A DNA stretch of 8,088 nt, from positions 1-8,088 of the forward strand of contig CAMWWA010000051.1 of assembly GCA_947177825.1 (NCBI GenBank). Reading direction: 5' to 3'. The position numbers were made by a program, and so were the translations under genes. How positions within the stretch are numbered: position 1 is the first letter of the stretch; each line of letters opens with the position of its first letter. Shown in pieces: positions 1 to 5,618 of the stretch. Under the pieces are notes generated by a model. The model did not search any database. It was not told where the DNA came from and was given only the letters and a program-made list of their open reading frames with translations. This DNA comes from an uncultured Clostridia bacterium. GTDB lineage: Bacteria; Bacillota; Clostridia; Christensenellales; Borkfalkiaceae.

Positions 1-294
1 GAGCTTCACGGCGAAAAGATAGACATTATTCCCTGGAGTGAAAATCCCCTTGAGTTTATTGCAAAGGCGCTGTCGCCCGCAAAGGTTATTTCCGTAACCC
101 AGCTCGAAGGCGAAAACACGGCTATGGCGGTAGTGCCCGACGACAAACTTTCGCTTGCTATCGGCAGAGACGGTCAGAACGCGCGCCTTGCAGTCAGACT
201 TACAGGCTGGAAGATAGACGTAAAGAGCGAATCCGCTGCGGCTAAGCTTGGAATCGGCATAGGCGAAGAAGAAGCGGGAGAGGATAACGAATAA
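1..294 (+). CDS. nusA: Transcription termination/antitermination protein NusA, C-terminal end (5' truncated by window)
   Basis: Frame 1 is open from the first base to the TAA at 292-294, giving the last 97 residues of NusA. NusA binds RNA polymerase and nascent RNA and modulates pausing, termination and antitermination. The visible part is the second KH RNA-binding domain: a stretch reading [20 protein letters not shown] (about residues 48-67 of the fragment) followed by the [11 protein letters not shown] signature. The protein ends about 16 residues after that signature in a short acidic tail, so it lacks the C-terminal acidic repeat domains of gammaproteobacterial NusA, as expected for Bacillota. 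The S1 and first KH domains lie upstream, outside the window. ylxR starts four bases after the stop. Confidence 0.96.
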   Translation, partial: ELHGEKIDIIPWSENPLEFIAKALSPAKVISVTQLEGENTAMAVVPDDKLSLAIGRDGQNARLAVRLTGWKIDVKSESAAAKLGIGIGEEEAGEDNE

Positions 295-298
295 AAGT

Positions 299-574
299 AT
301 GCCCAAAGTGAAAAAAGCGCCGCTGAGACAGTGCATAGCCTGCCGCGAACCCAAGGAAAAGAGAGAGATGCTTAGGGTGGTTAAAAACGCCGAAGGCAAA
401 ATTTTTCTGGATTTTTCGGGCAAGGCGAACGGGCGCGGCGCATATATCTGCGACAACCCCGAATGTGTTGCAAAGCTCAGAAAAAACCGTCTGTTGGACA
501 GGGTATTTACCTGTCGCGTGGACGATGGCGTGTACGCGGCAATCGAGGAGGAGTATTTTGACAGGAAAGGTTGA
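299..574 (+). CDS. ylxR: YlxR/RnpM family nucleic-acid-binding protein
   Basis: A 91-residue basic protein of the YlxR (DUF448) family, encoded between nusA and ylxQ as in Bacillus. In B. subtilis this protein has been described as an RNase P modulator (RnpM). The family signature NGRGAY lies at residues 44-49, after an N-terminal APLRQCIACRE segment and an LRVVK strand; length is normal for the family. Four cysteines, C12 and C15 (CxxC) and C51 and C56 (Cx4C), could form a metal-binding knuckle; that is inference. The ATG at 299 gives the family-typical N-terminus. The purine-rich GGGAGAGG at 276-283 is rather far upstream (15 bases), so coupling to nusA translation may help. Its end overlaps ylxQ by 17 bases. 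Confidence 0.93.
   Translation: MPKVKKAPLRQCIACREPKEKREMLRVVKNAEGKIFLDFSGKANGRGAYICDNPECVAKLRKNRLLDRVFTCRVDDGVYAAIEEEYFDRKG
546..551 (+). promoter_or_regulatory. Ribosome binding site of ylxQ (decides TTG start)
   Basis: AGGAGG lies six bases before the TTG at 558 and inside the end of ylxR. It is the strongest Shine-Dalgarno match in the window, and it settles the non-ATG start of ylxQ. Confidence 0.85.
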
Positions 575-872
575 AACCTATCTCGGCTTCTGTTTAAGGG
601 CGCGCAAAATCGCGCTCGGCAGCGGCTCGATAGATATTCTTAAAAAAGGCGTTTATCTCATTATCGTCTGTTCAACGGCTTCCGAAAATACTTTTTCACT
701 TGCGCTTAAATTCAAAAACAGATATTCCTGCCCGTTGATTATTTGCAAAACCGGGCTGGAAAACGCCGTTCACAGGGCAGGCTGCAAAATTGCGGCTGTC
801 AGAGATTACGAACTCGCGAAGGCTATATGCGCCAACGCGGACGGCGACTACGAATTATATACCGAGAGGTGA
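558..872 (+). CDS. ylxQ: YlxQ, L7Ae/L30e-like putative RNA-binding protein
   Basis: A 104-residue protein that fits YlxQ, a small ribosomal protein L7Ae/L30e-like protein always found beside ylxR and infB in Bacillota. Seen: an N-terminal GFCLRARKIALGSGSI segment (about residues 10-25, the family's G-x-x-x-RA-x-K...G pattern), a hydrophobic strand VYLIIVCSTASENT (about 33-46) matching the family's strand-plus-ASxNT loop, and a C-terminal VRDYELAKAI helix. The start is chosen as TTG at 558 because AGGAGG at 546-551 sits six bases upstream and because this N-terminus matches the family; the frame stays open upstream to an ATG at 465, but that would add 31 non-homologous residues inside ylxR. 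Family members are thought to bind kink-turn-like RNA; the target is not established here. Confidence 0.9.
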   Translation: MTGKVETYLGFCLRARKIALGSGSIDILKKGVYLIIVCSTASENTFSLALKFKNRYSCPLIICKTGLENAVHRAGCKIAAVRDYELAKAICANADGDYELYTER

Positions 873-873
873 T
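867..873 (+). promoter_or_regulatory. Ribosome binding site of infB, overlapping the ylxQ stop codon
   Basis: AGGTGAT is complementary to the 3' end of 16S rRNA and contains the TGA stop of ylxQ (870-872). Six bases separate it from the ATG at 880. An ATG at 872 is out of the infB frame. The arrangement suggests that ribosomes finishing ylxQ feed infB initiation. Confidence 0.8.
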
Positions 874-879
874 GCGACT

Positions 880-3429
880 ATGGCAAAATACGAGAATATT
901 TTGAATATTGCTAAAATGTTATCGGAGGGAACGTTCGGCGAACTTTCCAAAAAGGTTTCCGCTACCGAAAGAGCGGCTGCGGAAATTTTGAGAAAGCTTT
1001 CCGAATTGGATAACGCCAGAATAGCAAAACGCGCCGAGGAAGAGAGACTGGCGCGTGAGGCTGTTGCCGCAGAGGAAGCGGCGCTTAAAGCGGAGACTGC
1101 CAAGGAGGCTAAGACTTCCGAGCAAGTCTCCGAAGTTCAGCAAGCCGAAACCGCGGCGGAAGTTAAGCCTGCCGAGGTTATTGAAAATGCAGACGAACCT
1201 GCAAAAAAGGAAGCTAAGCCCGTCAAGGAGCAGGAAGATAAGGATACTGCTTCCGCACCTGCCGCGGCTAAGTCCGCACGCCCTTCGTATATAGTTGCAA
1301 AGGCGCCTGCCGCACCTGCGAAGACTTACGTCAACAAGGACGCAGGCAGAGGCGACAGACAAAGACCTGCTTACGGTCAGCAGACTCGCGCGGGCGCAAC
1401 CGGCGTTCAGAGCAAGCCGGGAGCAAAATACGTTGCCCCCGCAACTGCGGCTCCCGCAAAGTCCTCTGGCAAGAATTTCGGCGCGGATAAAAAGAAGCAG
1501 AACTTCGAAAAGACTTACGTGGAAAGAGACAGACACGCCATATCCAAGCGTGCGCTTGCCAAACAGCAGGGCGCAACGGTTGCCGACTTTGACGAAGATA
1601 AGAGCGGTTACAGAAAGCTGAGAGTTAAGAAAGCAAAGTCTAGCCAGAGCTCGCAGACCGTTAAAATCGACCACGCGGTTGTAACCACAAACGACATTCC
1701 TTTAAAGGTACTGTCGGAAAAAATAGGCATGTCAGCCGTCGAAATCACCAAGTGGCTCTTTAAAGAGGGTATAATGAAGACGGTAAACGAGTCCATAGAT
1801 TACGATACCGCGGCGCTGCTTGCGGCAAGCATAGATATTGAACTCGAATACAAGCCCGAAAAGACCGCGGAAGAAATCCTCAGCGAGAAGCAGGCGGACA
1901 CGGTTGAAGAAATCGAAAGCCTGGTGCCCCGTGCTCCCGTCGTCACGGTTATGGGACACGTCGACCACGGCAAAACTTCACTTTTGGACTATATAAGAAA
2001 ATCGAGCGTTACGGCCGGTGAGGCTGGCGGCATTACCCAGCATATCGGCGCTTACTCCGTAGGAGTAAAGGGCAAGAGCATAACCTTTATCGATACCCCC
2101 GGGCACGAAGCGTTCACCGCAATGAGAGCGCGAGGCGCGATGGTAACCGATATCGTTATACTGGTTGTCGCAGCGGACGACGGCATTATGCCGCAGACCG
2201 TGGAGGCAATCAACCACGCTAAGGCGGCAGGCGTTTCGATAATAGTCGCTGTCAATAAAATTGATAAAGTGGGCGCCAATCCCGAAAAAATCAAGCAGGA
2301 GCTTACCGCTCACGACCTCGTTCCCGAAGAGTGGGGCGGCTCGACTCCCGTATGCAATATTTCGTGCAAGACGGGCGAGGGCATTGATCAGCTTTTGGAA
2401 AACGTTCTTTTGGTTGCCGAGCTCAAAGAGCTTCTGGCGAATCCCGAAAGACAGGCGCGCGGCGTAATAATCGAAGCCCAGCTCGATAAGGGCAAGGGCC
2501 CCGTCGCAACCGTGCTGGTTCAGAACGGTACGCTGCACACGGGCGACAATATCATTTCGGGTACGGTCACGGGACGCGTGCGCGCAATGATAGACGATAA
2601 GGGCAAAACGGTTAAGGAAGCCGGACCGTCCATGGCGGTATTCGTCCTCGGTTTCGAGGAAGTGCCCAACGCAGGCGACTCCATATTTGCCGTAACCCAG
2701 GACCTCATGAAGTCCGTTATCGAGGAGAGAAAGAGAAAGGAAAGCGACGAGATGATAAAAGTCACCTCCAAGGTTTCTCTCGACGACGTTTTCGGAAAGA
2801 TTGCAGAAGGCAATATGAAAACGCTCAACCTCATAATCAAGGGCGACGTGCAGGGCTCGGTCGAGGCTGTAAAGCAGTCCGTCGTCAAGCTTTCCAACGA
2901 GGAAGTGCAGGTTAAAGTTATTCACAGCGGCGCGGGCGCAATCACCGAATCGGACGTCATGCTTGCCGATTCGTCCAATGCGATTATTCTCGGCTTCAAC
3001 GTCCGTCCCGACGCAAAGGCAAGGACGACTGCCGAGCGTAGCAAAGTTGACGTCCGGACTTACAGAATTATTTACGACCTTCTCGACGATATCGAAGCGG
3101 CGCTTAAAGGTATGCTTACTCCCAAGTATCAGGACGTATATCTCGGCAAGTGCGAAGTGCGCCAGACGTTCAGAATTACGGGTGTCGGCACCGTTGCGGG
3201 CTGCTACGTTACGGAAGGCAAAATTATCCGCGGCGGCAAGCTGAGAATTTACCGTGACGACGTGCTTATTGTAGAAGGCAACGTACGCCAGTTAAAGCGC
3301 TTTAAAGACGACGTTAAGGAAGTTGCTTACAACTACGAGTGCGGTTGCGCAATCGAGGGCTTCAACGATATCAAGGTCGGTGACGTAATCGAATGCTATA
3401 CCATTGAGGAATTGACGGCAGGAAAGTAA
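880..3429 (+). CDS. infB: Translation initiation factor IF-2
   Basis: An 849-residue IF2, the GTPase that brings fMet-tRNA to the 30S subunit and promotes 50S joining. Order seen: N-terminal helical segment (1-50); Ala/Glu/Lys/Pro-rich linker (about 50-255); an IF2_N domain (about 261-322); the G domain with G1 GHVDHGKT (359-366), G2 GGIT (383-386), G3 DTPGH (405-409), G4 NKID (459-462) and G5 SCK (495-497, usually SAK); beta-barrel domain II (about 525-610); the IF2 domain 3 (about 640-735); and the fMet-tRNA-binding C2 domain (about 755-845), with [11 protein letters not shown] and the ending [11 protein letters not shown]. Length is normal. The ATG at 880 is preferred over an in-frame ATG at 790, which lies inside ylxQ, because of the AGGTGAT site. 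The first 45 residues do not obviously match the usual first IF2N module. Confidence 0.98.
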   Translation: MAKYENILNIAKMLSEGTFGELSKKVSATERAAAEILRKLSELDNARIAKRAEEERLAREAVAAEEAALKAETAKEAKTSEQVSEVQQAETAAEVKPAEVIENADEPAKKEAKPVKEQEDKDTASAPAAAKSARPSYIVAKAPAAPAKTYVNKDAGRGDRQRPAYGQQTRAGATGVQSKPGAKYVAPATAAPAKSSGKNFGADKKKQNFEKTYVERDRHAISKRALAKQQGATVADFDEDKSGYRKLRVKKAKSSQSSQTVKIDHAVVTTNDIPLKVLSEKIGMSAVEITKWLFKEGIMKTVNESIDYDTAALLAASIDIELEYKPEKTAEEILSEKQADTVEEIESLVPRAPVVTVMGHVDHGKTSLLDYIRKSSVTAGEAGGITQHIGAYSVGVKGKSITFIDTPGHEAFTAMRARGAMVTDIVILVVAADDGIMPQTVEAINHAKAAGVSIIVAVNKIDKVGANPEKIKQELTAHDLVPEEWGGSTPVCNISCKTGEGIDQLLENVLLVAELKELLANPERQARGVIIEAQLDKGKGPVATVLVQNGTLHTGDNIISGTVTGRVRAMIDDKGKTVKEAGPSMAVFVLGFEEVPNAGDSIFAVTQDLMKSVIEERKRKESDEMIKVTSKVSLDDVFGKIAEGNMKTLNLIIKGDVQGSVEAVKQSVVKLSNEEVQVKVIHSGAGAITESDVMLADSSNAIILGFNVRPDAKARTTAERSKVDVRTYRIIYDLLDDIEAALKGMLTPKYQDVYLGKCEVRQTFRITGVGTVAGCYVTEGKIIRGGKLRIYRDDVLIVEGNVRQLKRFKDDVKEVAYNYECGCAIEGFNDIKVGDVIECYTIEELTAGK

Positions 3430-3437
3430 GAGGTTAC

Positions 3438-3812
3438 ATGAAAGGTTTGAGAGGGGAAAGACTGTCAAGTCAGTTCCGCGAAGAGATATACAAAGTAATT
3501 TCAACCGATTTAAAGAACAGATATCCCGAACTCAGTGCTATTATAAGCGTTATAAACGCCGACGTTGCTCCCGATTTGAAGAGCTGCAAGGTGTTTGTAA
3601 GCATCTACGACACTAACGAGGAAAAGAGACGCGCAAGCTTTAAGATAATCGTTGACAACGCAGGTTATATAAGGCACGCGCTTTCCAAGGTGTTGCGCAT
3701 AAGGTGCGTACCCGAGCTGAGGTTTACTTTGGACGAAAGTCTGGAGTACGGGGATAAAATCGACAGGTTACTTAAAGAAATAGATAAAGGCGGCGACGGT
3801 GAAGATGACTAA
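3438..3812 (+). CDS. rbfA: 30S ribosome-binding factor RbfA
   Basis: A 124-residue RbfA, a KH-like-fold protein that binds the immature 30S subunit near helix 1 of 16S rRNA and acts in late maturation and cold adaptation. Seen: an N-terminal helix with ERLSSQFREEI (7-17), a strand and loop with APDLKSCKVFVS (44-55), the AGYIRHAL helix (75-82), and the family signature RIRCVPELRFTLDES (87-101) ending in a helix IDRLLKEI. It starts eight bases after infB; AGAGGT at 3429-3434 gives a short spacing of three bases, so translational coupling to infB is likely. The acidic C-terminal end is short, and the last 14 bases overlap nrnA. Confidence 0.96.
   Translation: MKGLRGERLSSQFREEIYKVISTDLKNRYPELSAIISVINADVAPDLKSCKVFVSIYDTNEEKRRASFKIIVDNAGYIRHALSKVLRIRCVPELRFTLDESLEYGDKIDRLLKEIDKGGDGEDD
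3786..3790 (+). promoter_or_regulatory. Ribosome binding site of nrnA (supports GTG start)
   Basis: AAAGG lies eight bases before GTG 3799 and 14 bases before ATG 3805, so it favours the GTG. The site lies inside the end of rbfA. The two candidate starts differ by two residues only. Confidence 0.5.
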
Positions 3813-4773
3813 TAACAGCCTCACGGAAATAGCGGCGGTTCTAAACCGCAGTAACAACGTTGCCGTAGTATGCCACGTTCGTCCCGACGGCGATGCTCTG
3901 GGCAGTGCGCTGGCATTGGGGTGCGCGTTGAAAAACGCGGGCAAAAACGTTTACGTTTTATGCGAGGACTCTACGCCGGACAGGCTGTGCGTTTTTCCCA
4001 TAATGAAAACCACGCTGCAAGCTTTGCCCGTAAAGCCAGAAGCTCTCGACTTATTCGTTTCGGTTGACAGCGCGGAACTCAACCGCATAGGCGTTTTTGC
4101 GGCTCAGTATTCGGCTTTTAAGGGCAAAACGCTTAATATCGACCACCATATTTCAAATCCGCGCTACGCAAAATTCAACTACGTTTTGGCGGACAGTACG
4201 GCAACGTGCGAAATTCTGCCCGAAATTTTAGAGGCGGCAGGTTTTGAAATAACCAAAGAAATCGCCGACCTTCTGGCACTCGGACTTTTGACCGACAGCG
4301 GCAACTTTTCACACCGCGATGTAAGTGCAAAGACTTTTTCGGTTGCGGCCAAGTTTAAGCAATGCGGAGCCGACATATGCGATATCGGTTACGAGATGTT
4401 CACACGCCAGTCAAAGGCGCGTGCAATGCTCTATACCAGAGTGCTCGGCAAAATGCGTTTTGAGCTTGAAGACAAGCTTGCGTTCCTTACGGTCACGCAA
4501 AGAGATTTTGAGGAAACGGGTACCGACAAAAGCCAGACCGAAGGGTTTGTCGATTTCCCTCTTTCGATAGACGGAGTGGAAGTATCCGTAGCCTTGATGG
4601 AAGTCAAGAAAAACCAGTATAAGGCATCGCTGAGGAGCAGAAGCGTAAACGTCAACGCAGTAGCCGACAAATTCGGCGGCGGCGGACACGTGCTTGCAAG
4701 CGGCTGTATGTTGTTCGGCGAGTACGAAGAAGTTATAGAACGGTTGACTCACGCGGTATACCAGCAGTTATGA
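3799..4773 (+). CDS. nrnA: DHH-family bifunctional oligoribonuclease/pAp phosphatase NrnA
   Basis: A 324-residue DHH/DHHA1 phosphoesterase of the NrnA type. Such enzymes degrade 2-5-nt RNAs and convert 3'-phosphoadenosine-5'-phosphate to AMP, using Mn2+. Metal-binding motifs are all present: HVRPDGDALGS (26-36; H26, D30, D32), SVDSAE (88-93; D90), the name-giving DHH (115-117, in IDHHISN) and LLTDSGNF (163-170; D166). The C-terminal DHHA1 domain carries the substrate-binding KFGGGGH motif (291-297). GTG at 3799 is preferred because AAAGG at 3786-3790 lies eight bases upstream; the ATG at 3805, two codons later, has a worse spacing. It overlaps rbfA by 14 bases and truB by 4. The rbfA-nrnA-truB order is the standard Bacillota arrangement. 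Confidence 0.94.
   Translation: MKMTNNSLTEIAAVLNRSNNVAVVCHVRPDGDALGSALALGCALKNAGKNVYVLCEDSTPDRLCVFPIMKTTLQALPVKPEALDLFVSVDSAELNRIGVFAAQYSAFKGKTLNIDHHISNPRYAKFNYVLADSTATCEILPEILEAAGFEITKEIADLLALGLLTDSGNFSHRDVSAKTFSVAAKFKQCGADICDIGYEMFTRQSKARAMLYTRVLGKMRFELEDKLAFLTVTQRDFEETGTDKSQTEGFVDFPLSIDGVEVSVALMEVKKNQYKASLRSRSVNVNAVADKFGGGGHVLASGCMLFGEYEEVIERLTHAVYQQL
4770..4773 (+). other. ATGA stop/start overlap joining nrnA and truB
   Basis: ATG of truB (4770-4772) and TGA of nrnA (4771-4773) share bases. The 20 bases upstream contain no purine-rich Shine-Dalgarno sequence, so truB is probably translated by re-initiation after nrnA. Confidence 0.75.
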
Positions 4774-5618
4774 CCGGTTTTATCAACGTCAACAAGGCGG
4801 TCGGGGCAAGCTCCGCAAGGGAAGTTGCCATAATAAAGCGGCTTACGCACGTTCCGTGCGGACATATGGGCACGCTCGACCCGATGGCGGACGGCGTATT
4901 GCCCGTTGCCGTGGGAAACGCCGCTAGGCTGTTCGACTATTTTCTTAAAAAGGAAAAGACCTACGTTGCAACCTTCCGTTTCGGTGAGCATTTCGATACT
5001 CTCGATACTACGGGCACCGTACTTAACAGCGGCGGACGGATACCGTCGGTTGAGGAAATAGAAGGAGTTATCCCGTCGCTTGTCGGCGAGGTTATGCAGA
5101 TACCCCCAAGATACAGCGCAAAAAACGTCAACGGCAAAAGGGGCTATCAGTTGGCAAGAGAGGGCGTAGACTTTCAATTGCCGCCCAAAAAGGTGACGAT
5201 AAATTGCATAAAGCTCCTGCGGCAGGTAGACGAAAAATCTTTTTCGTTCGAGATTATCTGCGGCGGAGGAACTTATATCCGTTCGATTGCTCGCGATATG
5301 GCGGAAATGCTTTCCACGTACGCCGCAATGAGCGCGCTCACCAGAACAAAGAGCGGCATTTTTACAATAGAAAACGCCGTTTCAATCAGTTCTTTAACTG
5401 AAAACAACGTTTACGAATATCTTATTCCGTGCGACAGCGTATTACCTTTCGAAAGTTTTTATCCCAAGGGCGTAACGGCGAAAAAGCTTTTTAACGGCTT
5501 AGGGGTGGAGAGCGGTCTTAACGACGGCACGTATAAGATATATACGGAAGACGAAAATTTTTACGGCTTGGCGGTTGTAACCGGCGGCACTATGAAAATG
5601 AGGACAAAATTATGTTGA
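4770..5618 (+). CDS. truB: tRNA pseudouridine(55) synthase TruB
   Basis: A 282-residue TruB, which isomerises U55 in the T-loop of tRNAs. Seen: GHMGTLDPMADGVLPVAVG (31-49) with catalytic Asp37; the KTYVATFRFG segment (63-72) with the active-site Tyr64; IPPRYSAKNVNGKRGYQLAR (111-130); the GTYIRSIARDM motif (167-177) with the conserved Arg171; and ALTRTKSGIFTIENAV (189-204). The motif after the Tyr strand reads FDTLD where TDTxD is more usual. The C-terminal part after about 225 is a short PUA-like region, as in other Bacillota enzymes. The start ATG overlaps the nrnA stop as ATGA, and no Shine-Dalgarno match is visible upstream, which implies coupling to nrnA. Its stop overlaps ribF. Confidence 0.97.
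   Translation: MTGFINVNKAVGASSAREVAIIKRLTHVPCGHMGTLDPMADGVLPVAVGNAARLFDYFLKKEKTYVATFRFGEHFDTLDTTGTVLNSGGRIPSVEEIEGVIPSLVGEVMQIPPRYSAKNVNGKRGYQLAREGVDFQLPPKKVTINCIKLLRQVDEKSFSFEIICGGGTYIRSIARDMAEMLSTYAAMSALTRTKSGIFTIENAVSISSLTENNVYEYLIPCDSVLPFESFYPKGVTAKKLFNGLGVESGLNDGTYKIYTEDENFYGLAVVTGGTMKMRTKLC
5600..5604 (+). promoter_or_regulatory. Ribosome binding site of ribF
   Basis: GAGGA lies seven bases before the ribF ATG at 5612 and inside the last codons of truB, whose TGA is at 5616-5618. This supports the chosen ribF start and a seven-base overlap between the two genes. Confidence 0.7.

Noticed and set aside
790..879. Longer infB start at ATG 790
   Set aside because: It would lie inside ylxQ, lacks a ribosome binding site and adds 30 residues unlike IF2. 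AGGTGAT at 867-873 supports ATG 880.
919..1674. Minus-strand and alternative plus-strand open frames across the IF2 linker
   Set aside because: The low-complexity Ala/Glu/Lys codons of the linker leave the other frames open by chance; their translations are Arg- or Leu-rich with no family resemblance.
1978..2925. Minus-strand open frame of about 315 codons opposite infB
   Set aside because: It lies opposite the conserved IF2 G domain and domains II-III. No recognisable protein motif is seen, and it is explained by codon usage of infB.
3292..3305. Perfect 14-base palindrome TTAAAGCGCTTTAA
   Set aside because: It lies within the strongly conserved LKRFKDD codons of infB, has no loop or T-tract and no partner site, so a chance product of coding sequence is the simplest reading.
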